Of a stretch of 64,000 nt of DNA, positions 12,601-23,451 are shown in pieces (within the stretch, counting starts at the first letter, position 1; each line of letters begins with the position of its first letter). Position numbers and translations under genes: made by a program. A model generated the notes under the pieces. It was given only the letters and a program-made list of their open reading frames with translations. It did not search any database and was not told the DNA's origin. Origin of the DNA: Intoshia linei (Eukaryota; Orthonectida; Rhopaluridae); assembly GCA_001642005.1 (NCBI GenBank), contig LWCA01000005.1, positions 48,588 to 112,587 of the forward strand. Direction: 5' to 3'.

Positions 12601-15600
12601 CAAATATTTTATTTCTGAAGATGATATAATTTTCTACTGTTCGCATTTTGCATCATTAAAGAATGATATGGTCATAAGATTCAAAAACATTATTGAATTA
12701 GAAATACCAGAGTATGCAATAAATCCATTCAATGTTGATGTTAATTCATTTCCATTGAATATTATTATTAGTAGAAGAATTGATTGACTTACAAAATAAC
12801 ATTGAGGGACAATTCATTTTTAAACAAAAGGGTTACTCTACCTTATTTTTTTAAAAAAAGAATGCATATCCAAATCTTCGGAACGAAGTGAAATTGTTAC
12901 TATTGGCCTTTCCATCTACTTACCTTGTTAAGAAAGGTTTTAGCGTAGTAACTGATCTTCAATCAAAAAAGTGGAACAAACTACATTTATCAAAACGGGG
13001 TGACTTAAGATTATGCTGAACAAATATGCTTATAATTTATCTTAAGGTCTCCTAAAATTAGATTAACATTTTCAAAAAGTTAGAAAAAGTGTCTACATTT
13101 ATTTATCCCACAAACATTGTTTAAACCTCAAAATAAAATGATCATAATAATTATAAAAAAAATATTTTCGTTATTATAAAATAAAGTAAATTGCAAATGA
13201 TGCAGCTGAACTCGTTGTATTAAAATATACAAACATTTTTAATTTTTCTCCACAAACAGCAGGAATTTCACTTTTTGTAAAAAAAATTAAGAAAAACATG
13301 AAAATAAACTTAAATTTAGTTATTTTTTGTTAATTACTTAATTGATCCACGCTGAGTCATTAATGAGTATTTCTCAAAATTAGTCATTGGATTGTCATTT
13401 TTTTCAAATTACATCTAATCTACTGGGTATGTTTTTGAATTTCTTAAAAAAAATATTTGATGTGACACCCTAATGTGCAGTGCATTAGGGTGTCACACCC
13501 ATCAAAGAATCAAGGATGGTTAGCGTGCAAATGATGTATTTTAGGGAAAAACCAATTAATGTACAATTTTATTTGACAAAGATATCTACTCGCTATGCGT
13601 TTAACATTTTAAATAAACCATTACAAATCTTATAGTATATAATTAAAATATAACTTTATTTTTTTATTTTATTTCTTCAAAAAAGGTTAAGAACCACTGG
13701 CCTAAACGATCGCTACATTATTATTTCAAAAATCCCACTTTTATCCCATCATTAATAAAAAATACAATTTCAAACCCTCAGGGAAAATCCACTTGATCAA
13801 ATTCTAAAATAAAAAATCCAATTTTACCACCCTTAGGGGAAAACTACTTTTCCAATTTTTTTTTATAAAAACACGATTTTACCAAAAATTAATGATACTT
13901 TTTAATCCAAAATCGAATTTTACCAACTTTTAATGGAAAAATCCATTTTTTCTAATATTTTTGAAAAACACGATAATACATAATCTTTTGAGAAAAAAGT
14001 TTTAATTTTTTAATAAATGTTATATATGACCTTTGGGGTCCGTACACAATTTGAATCAGGAACCACTGTCTTACTGAATATGTTCACTAACATGTTGTGA
14101 TTGACTGTATCCATATCAAAATATCTATAGTATAAATATAGATTAACCAAGGAATTTCCATTGATAGTGGACGGTCATTTTTATTCTTCTTTGGTTTATG
14201 GGGAATTGGGAAACGTTCAAAGTGCTTTCAAACATATTCAAATATTTGTTCAATATAAACCAATGCACTCGTCCGGGTTACATTTAATGGCATTATTATT
14301 AACAGCATTGCATCAATATAAAAAAGCCTTTAATACAATTTCATTTGCGTGCACCCAACATCCGTCATCTTTAAGGTTTATAATTTAAATTAAAAGCTAA
14401 TTAATATTTAGTTTGTCTGAAGCAAAATGCAACTTGTTTAAATTTGTTTCTACTGAACGGGTTAAAGTATTACACGAATATTTGGATTTTTTAAAGTATT
14501 TATTTTTCTTTATTCTAGTCTAATTCTAAAGTTAAGATTAACTAATAATCCAAATGGCAAAATACAAATGTAGCATCCCATGATTTTAAGTACATGGACA
14601 TGAGCTCCTCTAGTCGAGGTCATATGACGGCCTACCATTCTAAATTAATATGTAATATTAGAATGATTTAATATTAGTAACTGAGCTGCAATAAGATTGT
14701 GATTGAATCACTGTTTTGTGTGTGACTATTAATTGCTTTGTAAGAAACAGTTGTATTAAATAAGTCACTGACAAAATATTTTAAATATACAAATCCACAT
14801 TGTACAATGTTCAGAAATTTTTAGAATAAAATAGGGTCCAGCGAAAAAAGGTTGAGAAGCACTACTTTCAGGTGTCGCGGACTGTTAAAGAATAGTTCTG
14901 AAAAAAATGAATACTAAAATGTTTTTTTGACCGTGAAGGCGTCACTTTGTCAGATTGAAATTTTTGGTATGTGCTAACTAGATAGAATTGTATCAGCTGT
15001 AATTTTTTTAAAATATAGGACTATTATAAATTTAAAAAAAGGGTAATTTGTGGTTTTGGCCGTGAAAATATAAGATTTTGAAATTGAAATTTATCTTAAT
15101 GTTGATTTTAAAATTTTTATCAGATTATGTATTTTTCATTATTCTATAGTCAATTTCTGAAATTGAAATTTGCGATAAAACATTACCTTCGAAAAACTGT
15201 AATAGAAATATGGAATTTTTAAAACTCAATCCTTTTACTTTCTTAAATTAACTGGAACAAATGAATAAATACATTTTTAACTAACATGTAAATTACTTTA
15301 TCAACAGGTAAGTAAGGATTAGAGCAGGGATTCTCAACCTAGGCCATATCTCCCATTTTTTATTATTTGGGGCGATTTATTTTTAAATTGATATTATAAT
15401 TTCCTTATTAAATTTTAAAATATTAAATTGTGTTGTTTCTGATATTTTATGCATAATTTTGAGATTATGGTTTGGATTTGTTTCTATTTCATTTCTGCGA
15501 AGTCAGATAAAATACTGTTATTATTATAAAAAATAAGTCAAATTAACAAGCAAGCAATTTGTTAAAACTTTAATTTTAAAAATTCGGTTAAATATACTGT

Positions 15601-16806
15601 ATCATAAACTATTATAATGCACAAAAGTATTAGTTTAAACATTTTTTGCTAGTTGTAATGTGGGTTTTGATTGTGAAAATTATTTTTTTAAGGTTTCCAT
15701 TTATGAGAATATTTATGATTTTAAAAACTATCCCAGAATGTATGTTTTATTAAATTTTGGGCTGATTTATGTTCAAAAAAAGGAAATTTGGTTTTATACC
15801 CTGAAGGATTCAAATTCTGAAACTGAAAATAGATATAAACACGCCCTGGGAAAAACTGTATTGAAATTGAGTTTTTTTAAATCATGCCACTGTGAATTTT
15901 TTCAATAAATGGTTACATACACAAACACACAGATAGTAATTTTTATATATGTAATTGTAAGGATATAAGTAAAGGATGCGTAAATTTAGAAAAATGGGAT
16001 AAATAATTTTAAATTTAATATATCTACGTAGGAGTTTGGTCCCATTTTATCATGAGTCATGACAATCTGATACAAGCTCTTTACACGTCATTGTACCGTG
16101 TTTAATTTTTAATTTTAGAAAACAAATATTGCTTGGAGAAATGAGTACATTAGATAGTGATCTCAAAAATTCGGAGATAGAATCACAGGTCGATGGTTCA
16201 GTACGAAAAAATACTATAAATACATTGAATCAACATCAAAAATTTAAATTAATGAAAAATATAAAAATAAACATTTCAAAAACTAACACTAAACAAGTTG
16301 AAACCCTTGATATAATAAATACCGCTCAAACCTTGATGGAACATGATATAGTTTGCTTGGACAACGATTGTAACATTGAAGAAACTAGTTTGATTAGAAA
16401 ATACAACAATCTCCATTTTGAAGAAAATGAAACTGAAAATTCTCTAAACAATGCCCCCAATTGGAAGTGCATCAATTTGTTAGGACTTCATGCTATATCT
16501 AGACAAAAGTACGATGAGGCTATTAAGTATATAGACCGAGCTCTAGCGATTTATCCGCGATCTGCAACAACATTGTACAATATGGCAAATTTGCTGAGTG
16601 AGCTAAGCCCTGATTTTAATGAAAACACTGAATCTTACCTGATCGATGCCATCGCAATAGAACCATATAATGCCAAATATTGGGAAATGCTGGGTGACGC
16701 CAGCAACGAAAATTCGCTTAAAAAATCAGAATATTATCTAATGTCTGCAAAATGCTATTACAAAAATCCTATTCAGCCATACTCGCGTGTCATTATATTT
16801 TATTAG
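9678..16806 (+). CDS. TTC7: Tetratricopeptide repeat protein 7 (PI4K-IIIalpha scaffold)
   Basis: Five exons: 9678-9950, 9990-11173, 14142-14375, 14412-14495, 16119-16806, totalling 2463 nt, 820 aa, close to the 840-860 aa of animal TTC7. The N-terminus matches the TTC7 opening helices. A central helical region is followed by TPR-like segments (SLVYGELGNVQSAFKHIQ, HLMALLLTALHQYKKAF), and a C-terminal TPR pair (YDEAIKYIDRALAIYPRS) ends in PYSRVI, as TTC7 ends in a PFTIIPR-like tail. TTC7 bridges EFR3 and phosphatidylinositol 4-kinase IIIalpha at the plasma membrane. Introns of 39 and 36 bp contrast with ones of 2968 bp (hAT remnant, repeat A) and 1623 bp (repeat C). The acidic/polar stretch encoded at the start of exon 5 replaces much of the variable linker. 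The gene is tail to tail with VKOR, 43 bp apart. Confidence 0.9.
11375..11490. repeat. GC-rich patch with a run of twelve G
   Basis: Within TTC7 intron 2, a short patch reads GCCCCTCCCCCCACTGGGTC and soon after contains a homopolymer of twelve G at 11454-11465. Such composition is foreign to the surrounding sequence. It may be the edge of a transposon that inserted with the nearby hAT remnant. Confidence 0.6.
11900..13020 (+). pseudogene. hAT transposase remnant (ZBED5/GTF2IRD2-like), broken
   Basis: Fragments in correct order across frames: the end of a BED zinc finger (VVHLKGKHPDMAKKNLEYF, about 11911), SYEILKLIAECKKPHTIGES and LRIDEMAANVETKLL (12013-12303), then NVIACATDG with a one-base frameshift into MIGRHRGFIAHLKK (about 12446-12510). 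A conserved block around MVIRFKNIIELEIPEYAINP follows (to 12786), and the hAT dimerisation end AFPSTYLVKKGFSVVTDL with RGDLRL at 12861-13010. A large central part is deleted, and frameshifts and stops separate the pieces. It lies in TTC7 intron 2 on the same strand. I saw no 8-bp target duplication. Confidence 0.85.
13461..13497. repeat. Perfect hairpin, 15-bp arms and 7-base loop
   Basis: TGTGACACCCTAATG at 13461-13475 is the exact reverse complement of 13483-13497, with TGCAGTG between. It sits downstream of the hAT remnant in TTC7 intron 2. It could be a transposon end or a folded intronic structure; nothing shows a function. Confidence 0.7.
13690..14075 (+). repeat. Dispersed repeat family A copy
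   Basis: Starts with a CGATCGCTACATTATTATTT phrase that matches the start of the 5240 copy. It proceeds through the same TTTTACCAA/GGAAAAA blocks and ends in GTCCGTACACAATTTGAATC plus AGGAACCACTG, about 66 bp before TTC7 exon 3. Confidence 0.7.
14870..15290 (-). repeat. Repeat family C, reverse partial copy
   Basis: The reverse complement matches 7850-8340: the CATATTTCCATTACA and GTTGTTTTATCAAATTTC-type phrases recur in the same order. It fills part of TTC7 intron 4. Confidence 0.6.
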
Positions 16807-16840
16807 AGTTATAGTTATTTAGGTACCACACCATGTTAAC

Positions 16841-16854
16841 AATAAAATTTTATT
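16841..16854. terminator. Palindromic poly(A) signal shared by TTC7 and VKOR
   Basis: AATAAAATTTTATT is its own reverse complement, so both strands read AATAAA. On the plus strand the hexamer lies 35 nt after the TTC7 stop. On the minus strand it overlaps the VKOR TAA stop at 16850-16852. With 43 bp between the two coding ends, this is the only AATAAA available to either gene nearby. The assignment is inference. Confidence 0.6.
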
Positions 16855-17441
16855 TCATCTTTTTCTTTTCCTTGCATAATTGAAAGTTTTTTTCGTTTCG
16901 TGTTCTTCTCAACAACTTGAGTAATATCCACAATAACCCATACTGAAAAAAACAGAGAATGCATAATACGCGTATTTTAATGATTAGAATGTAAACAAAA
17001 ATGATTGTAGATATGTTGCCCAAAATTACGAGCATGTAAATGAGTTTGAAACTATTTTTCATAAACAAATCTAATACATGTATATAAAATTATTATAAAT
17101 ATCTTTACCGAGCAATAACAAGCACCCACAAAATACAATTCCAAATATTTCGTTAGGTGTTTTGTTTATTATGTTTTTTTTACTGAAAAATAATAGTCCT
17201 AATCCTCCTATACCGCGATTATATCTACAATATTATTTTGATTTGGAATGGTCATAAATATTAACCTTTCTGAGGTCATGGCTGCCGTGCAATTGATGAT
17301 GGAATTAATTTCACAAAACGGTAGTGCACTTTTTTTAGACGAAACTCTTTTTTTTAAAGAAATGGAATATAAGTTAAAAGATATTGAGGCAATGCATAAT
17401 GACCAAAATAATGTTCTTTTCCAAGAAGATAGTTTTCTCAT
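16850..17441 (-). CDS. VKORC1: Vitamin K epoxide reductase (VKORC1-type)
   Basis: Three exons: 17441-17266, 17224-17109, 17070-16850; 513 nt, 170 aa (human 163). ER membrane quinone reductase with four expected helices: helix 1 around 10-28, others near 85-97, 107-128 and 134-150. The loop cysteines fall at C43 and C51, the very positions of the human enzyme. The active-site CXXC is C134-I-L-C137. The loop motif YNRGIGG parallels the WGRGFG segment of VKOR, and NEIFG the NSIFG segment. The C-terminus is lysine rich, as for ER retention. Start choice: the ATG at 17441 is the first in frame; a GTG lies five codons upstream. Introns are 41 and 38 bp. VKOR recycles vitamin K or other quinones for oxidative folding; VKORC1 and VKORC1L1 cannot be told apart here. 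The start codon is 57 bp from that of the divergent UBE2U. Confidence 0.92.
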
Positions 17442-17498
17442 TTTGATTTGTAACACTTAGCAAAGCAAAACACAAATGAATCTATTTTGAAATTACAC
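17442..17498. promoter_or_regulatory. 57-bp interval between divergent start codons
   Basis: Both VKOR (-) and UBE2U (+) start here with only 57 bp between the ATGs. Either the promoters overlap the partner's 5' region or transcription starts inside the neighbouring gene. No element is recognisable by eye. Confidence 0.45.
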
Positions 17499-18555
17499 AT
17501 GGTCCATTGCCGCGCATATATCTTACTTAAACAGGAATATGAATATTTACGTAGAAAAAATTCTAATGTAATTTTGTAAATTTGTCAATTAATTTCATTC
17601 ATTTAGGAAATTAATATTTTACCTTTAAACAAAGATAATTATTTTGAATGGTATGTAAGATTATACGGTTCAGAAAATACTATGTGGAATAGTAATTTAT
17701 TTACTTTTTAGTGTAAACTTATTTCAGAGGGACAATTCTTAATGAGACTCGTTATGAATGAGTTTTATGATAAAGAACCGCCGGAAATATTTTTTCTAAC
17801 AATCCCCAACCATCCAAATGGTAAATATAAATGTTATATACAATTTTGAGCTCTATCGATATCATACATTTATAGTACATGTATGTGTCTATTTTTTCTT
17901 AGAAAATGGTGACTCAAAGGATTTTCTAGATTAACTGTAATTTTATAAAAGTATCATAGTAGATATTGCTACAGGAAAAATGATGATAACTCAAAGTGAA
18001 AATACGAAAGGATGGAATACTATAAACAGAAAAATTGAATTTTTATTAAAAAATATATACGTAATTATTAATTATAATAAGATGATTATTATTTACTTTC
18101 AAATTTTTAGAATTGTTTATCGATTCCGGACGAAAATTTTATTTTAAATAGTGCCGCTTACTGTTTATACAAAAGCAATATGATTGACTACAAAAATAAT
18201 ATTAGAAATTGCGTTGAAACTAGTCGTACTATTAAAGGTTTTTAATCAATTGAAATAATATTACACTTGAACAGGCGCATTTGATTTTCGTAAACAGAGC
18301 ATCGAATCATCTCGAAAAACTAGCATACATTTATCATTTAAAGAAATGTCTAATATAGCTAAAATTGACGAACGAGTAATTAAACCCGACAAAGAACTTT
18401 ATCCCGTTGATTTTCAAGAATATGCTGACAAATGGAAAACCCTTGCCACCGCTACCCCAAAAACAACTCGTACATTTTATTTTATTTTAAATACAATCTT
18501 TTAGAACGAAAAACGAAACAAAATACATATACGTGTAGTTCCAGTAAAAAAATAG
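17499..18555 (+). CDS. UBE2U: UBE2U-like ubiquitin-conjugating enzyme variant without catalytic cysteine
   Basis: Six exons: 17499-17567, 17607-17691, 17728-17820, 17960-18060, 18111-18237, 18275-18555; 756 nt, 251 aa. The start MVHCRAYILL matches the MHGRAYLLL opening of UBE2U. The E2 fold follows: EWYVRLYGSENTMWN, then PPEIFFLTIPNHPNV with HPN at residues 80-82, then TGKMMITQ and GWNTINRKIEFLL. In UBE2U the segment after HPN is TGQPCIDFL with the thioester cysteine; here that position is Met91, and exon 4 has no cysteine at all. The tail FQEYADKWKTLATAT corresponds to the UBE2U-specific FSDYYQTWSRIATS region. It therefore probably acts as a non-catalytic UEV-type partner. Introns are 36-50 bp except one of 139 bp. 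It is convergent with CLP1, 54 bp apart. Confidence 0.87.
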
Positions 18556-18609
18556 TTTCAAAGTACATTTATTTATATCAATTTACATTTTTACAATGGT
18601 ATTAAAATA

Positions 18610-21600
18610 CTAGTCCAAATATTGAATATTATCCATTAAAATTAGTACGGTATACAAACTAGGTTTATGAATTGGGGCCAACACTTTAAGTGAGCGAGTA
18701 TTCATATTTACATCGGTTCTAAATATACAAATTAAAACTTTGCTAAACAAAATATTTAACATCAAATTAATAATAATAATAGTTTAAAATTACACACAAT
18801 AAAAGCCCATAACATGGCTATCTGTCACTTCTTCAATTTGCGTAGCGGAGCTTATACTTAATATGTGGTGAAGTAAATCACGAGCTAAATATTATATAAA
18901 ATATACAAATCGGGTAATTTTTTTCATTTGCCTGTACTGTATCGTATCATTTTTAATTTAATAATAAAATTGTAAATATTTTTTATTTACAGAACAGTAC
19001 TGTACTAAAATAATTACAAGGTTCCATAACGATAGGTTCGATTTTTTGGCTATTTTTGACTGGCATGAGTGCATCCGGCAAAACGGGTTCTAAACAAAAA
19101 TTAAGTTCATTATAATTTCAACAGTGCTAGTGAAAAAATCAGAGCCGAAATTTTTGTAAAATGGGCCTCTTATTTTCCAACTTAATTTAATTTAACATTA
19201 AAAAAGATAACAATTACAGTAATCATTTTGTGTCAAATTTAAGCCAAGTCCAGAGTTATATGGTATGTTTTAGGGCAGAGATGGAGAAGTATTTACTGTT
19301 CGAAGGCAGCAGTAACGTCCCAAAAAATTTAATAAGGCCGCACATTATAAATATGATTTAATCAAATACAGCAGTGCTTCTCATGGGGTCAATAATTATA
19401 TTAGGGGAATACGAAAATTTTAGATGATTCGGGGTAAATAAATTTTTAGTATATTTTATTCAATTTAGTAAAATCTTATGAGAAAAAACTAAAATTTTAC
19501 CAACCATTAAGGAAAAATTCCCTTTTACCAAACTTTTAGATCAGAAATCCCTCTATCTCACCCAAAAGAAAAAACCTAATTTTACCAACCCTTAAGGAAA
19601 AAACAGCTTTTGCCAATATTTTTCTAAAAAATCCCATTATATTAAATATTCAAAATAGTTCAGAAGACCGCACTTTCCCATCTCTGTTTTAGCGTCTGAA
19701 AGGCGCACCGAGCCAATTAATTTAATAATTACCGCTCATTCTGACTAAGGTTATAGCATCGAAAGATAGTTCAAATGAACATGGCTGAAGAGTATTATCA
19801 TGCGAATAAAAATATTCAAGAATTTGAGAATCGTGCATTTCCATTTTTTGAAGTCTAGTTTTTTCAACTACACCACTAGATTTGGGAACTAATAATATTT
19901 TAACAATTTCATTTCCAAGATGTTTATTGATGTCAGAAACCAATTTTTCACTGTCCATTATAATTACAATGTCCACTATAATATTATTAATTATTTATTT
20001 TAATAAGATATTACCTTTAAATGATTTTATTGTTGCAATTACAGATTGCAGTTCACCATCTGCAACGTGAGAAGATGTATTTATTATAAATCCACTTTGA
20101 TTCACTAAAATATACATGTTACCGTCCGTTTATAATTTCAGTTTATTTCGTTATTTGAGACAGTTTTAGAATATTGGAAACTATTTGTATTAATTAAATA
20201 AAAAATATTCCAAACCACGAGTTATCTAGTATTCTATAAAAAAGGATAATTACTTGGAATTTAATTTTTCTCTAAAGGGTTGGCAAAAGCGGATTTAAAA
20301 ATATTTTAAATTATAGAAAAGGGTTCAATCATCCTGAAATTACAAAATGACTAAACTCCAAACGGAGGGGAGCATAATATGTGTATATGCTGAAAAATGT
20401 TGATATACGTAATACAAAAATTATTTACCTAAAGGCTGCTTTTTGCATAGACATTCAACATTTCTAGCCATTTTTTTAATAGTTTCGATATAAAAACAAA
20501 TATTGTCAGAAGGGTTTTTGTATCCGTAATGATGTACAAGAGGATTCAGAGTATTGAAGGAATCTTTAAATGGTAACGTTTTGCTAACTACTACCGCTCC
20601 AATACTGCCTGGTATTGATGTCGCATTCTAAAATAAAATTAATGAAAAATCACATGCTCTTTTCTACTAATATTCACATTTTTTTTGTTTTTCTGCGAGA
20701 ATCTACAAAAAACGTCTTTTCAAATTTAACAAAATTAAAAGTTTAGTAAGAATACAGATAAATTCATATGGATACATTCGTACAAATGTATTCATTAAAC
20801 ACGTTTTTGCGGAGCCCAACCTATTTTTCCAAAGACCCTCCTCGGCGACTCGTCGAAATGTTTCTAAAATGGCACCTCATTTTTCCAAATTGAGCATTTT
20901 AAAAAAGTATGTTTTGAATATCAACTATTTTTTATGTCACGTCCAAAATCTGAACTCCAGTCCCCTAGATAGAAGTATAGGGTTGTCACTACGGATCGTT
21001 TGGTAAATCAATTTTTTTAGAGAATATTTTTATTTTCTGGTTGCCTCAAGTTTCGTTTGTCATGTTTGAATTAAATCGATAATAAAAAATTTTGAATTGA
21101 TATAACTTATATATGTTTTTATTACAACCAGTCCCGAACCCTATACCCCTCTTCAGGACTTCAGCAATTTGGGTAAAATAGTGTTCATTTTTCCAAATGG
21201 AGTATTAAAAAAATAATATTCTTGATTATCATCAATATTTTGTGTATTTAAATATCAAACCAAAAGCCTTGGATAACAAGCTAGGGTGATATGACGCTAC
21301 GAGTCGTTTGTAAAAATTTTTTAATCTGAATAAATGTTAAAAATACCTGGCTAGGATCTAAATCTATGTAAAGAGGCCTCCAATGTGTCCTCGCAGCGTA
21401 ATTACATAACGTTTGGCAGATTGTAGATTTACCACTATCCGCATTTCCATAAATCATTACCTATAATAAATTGACTTATATATCGGAAAAAGAAATACCC
21501 TTGGGCCAATACCGCTACCTTTGGTAGCATCTTCTCTTATTTGGTCAAAAGCTCCATGCAAATTTAATACCATTAACATGTTATTATCCGAAGAAGAGTA

Positions 21601-23451
21601 TGGCGTACTTTTATCATTAATATTCATTTTCAATAAACATCCTTTCCATGTAAAAATTGAATGAGAACCACAATCAAATGTGTACTGTTTTAACGCGTGA
21701 ATTTCGCATCCATTCCATTCTGCCATTCCTTCCAAGACCTAAATTTTAAATGATTAACAATAATATAAATTACAAAATTAATGATCAGATGTTGTACAGA
21801 AATTAATTAAAATATTTCTCAACCAGGGGTCGCAAATTTGTATAAATTATTTGATTGTTTCGTTTTATGTTTTGTGAGGTATATTCATTTGTATGAAATT
21901 ATGGAAGAATTCTTATTTTGTAGTGAACTCCTTACAAATACAAAAATAATAAATATTTATAAAAATATTGATGACTTATTGAAGGAAATTTAAATTACAA
22001 CAATATATGCGGTGTTTGTACTGATGGTACACCAGCTACGTTTGGGTCAAAATCTGGAATTCAAGTAAAAATAAAAAAAAAGTTTCTGATGTTAAAGGGG
22101 CAAATTTTTAATCATTTGAAATTTGCAATGGTAGCCCTAGTCGCGAGGTATAAAAGGTTCATAACCACTGACATATACAATGTAATGTTATGTAGATTGT
22201 TATAAGGTGCAGTTATGTAGACCATCGAATAGCTAAACGACATTAATTATAAAGAACGGTTAATTAGAATTGCCGAGAAATTTTTCTCATTGATAAATAA
22301 ATAAATTCCATTATCGAAACACGTCTTTATTTGTATATTACGATAATTATCATAATATTAAATAAATATGTATCTATTACAAGATATCTTTGTAAACAAT
22401 AGGAATTTCCAATGTTATACATTCAAAGATTGTATAATTATGTGATAATTATAACAATACAATTGGTGACAATTATAATTATATTAAAGTGACATATTCG
22501 TCTAGCTAAGTGAATAAATTTAAAATCAATTAATTATAAATTAGAGCGTTCATAAAAATATAAATTCGCCAGGGGTAAAAATTTTGTTGGTTTAAAAACA
22601 CATTAAAAGCTGATGAAACTCTAAGTTGTTCTAATATTGTACAATTTAATGCAATGTTGGTGTAAGAAAAAACATTTTTAGACAAAGTTTATCATAAACT
22701 GTATTTAGACAAGTTGTTAATCTACCGTTTTAAAGTTGATAAATGAATAAAAATCAGATCAATATTAAAGTTATATGTATAGAAAATGAATTTATTGTTG
22801 AATATAAAAATGCAAATTCAATTACTGTATTAAGAAAATTTGGTAAAAATATAAAATTCGCATTAAATTCATTTATCACCGCGTTAATTGAGTAATTAAC
22901 ACAAAAAATACCGCGTTAATCGAGGGAGACCTTTACGTACTACAATAAAAGCCAAATGGCGAACTTTAAAATTTTAATTCGAACTTAAATGGTTAAATTA
23001 ATCTGAATATAAATAAATACACACTTCGAATCGTGCTACAGAACTCTACTACGAACATACCCATTTTTAATGTGTCAAAGGGTTGATAGACGATGCGAAC
23101 ACGTATTTAAACATTTATTTATATTTCAGAATCTCGTCAAAATGAATTGTGAACCCTGTTACCATACTTAAGTATGGACCACTTCCTGATTTTGGACTTG
23201 GGTATTCATAAACGAACAAATATAGCAAAAATTTAAATACTCACCCATTTTGTATACTTCTTGAACCTCATTAAAAAGTTAAACTTACAGATTATACAAC
23301 ATATAGGTTCATATTAAATTACCTCTATTGTAACAATGTTTTCTTTTGAAGCTGTAAAGCGATATTCATCTTGTAGATTAAGTTTCTGTGTTTTAAATGT
23401 CTGTATTTCTAATTCTTTTTTTTCCACTTTTATTAATCCAATATCCATCAT
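18610..23451 (-). CDS. CLP1: Polynucleotide 5'-hydroxyl kinase CLP1 (pre-mRNA cleavage / tRNA splicing)
   Basis: Nine exons: 23451-23323, 21738-21499, 21460-21347, 20627-20429, 20104-20015, 19975-19733, 19089-19018, 18884-18794, 18718-18610; 1287 nt, 428 aa (human 425). The N-domain has EGMAEWNGCEI and FTWKGC. Next is GPRVMIYGNADSGKST, the Walker A P-loop at about residues 128-136, followed by YIDLDPSQ and SIPGSIGA. The C-domain has KSSGVVEKTR, EYFYS and RDLLHHILSIS, ending LILMDNIQYLD like the human LLIMDIRFMDLK. CLP1 acts in nuclear cleavage factor II and with the TSEN tRNA endonuclease. Introns range from 38 bp to 1584 bp; long ones hold repeats A2 and F. A minus-strand AATAAA at 18568-18573 lies 37 nt past the stop. 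Two adjacent ATGs (23451, 23448) are possible starts. Confidence 0.95.
19310..19690 (+). repeat. Dispersed repeat family A2 copy
   Basis: Lies in CLP1 intron 6. It shares TTTTACCAACCCTTAAGGAA and CCCTCTATC phrases with 53400-53660 and, reversed, with 340-640. It ends in a TTCAGAAGACCGCAC motif that parallels the GGCCTTCTGAACAATTT end of the first copy. Confidence 0.6.
20815..21345 (+). repeat. Two tandem copies of repeat family F
   Basis: Copies at about 20815-21060 and 21130-21345 share the order CATTTTTCCAAATTGAGCAT, then ATATCA-TATTTTTTGTGT, then GACACTACGGATCGTTTGGTAAA. A third copy is at 32510-32700 in the TRP gene. Both lie in CLP1 intron 3. Confidence 0.65.

Noticed and set aside
13461-13497. 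Hairpin as a rho-independent type terminator
   Set aside because: This is a eukaryotic intron, so bacterial terminator logic does not apply; kept only as a repeat.
17248-17460. 70-codon plus-strand open frame
   Set aside because: It is antisense to VKOR exon 1, whose cysteines and splice phases fit the family; the plus frame matches nothing.
22840-22960. CGCGTTAAT phrases resembling pogo subterminal blocks
   Set aside because: No paired terminus or TA duplication could be located, so not called as an element.
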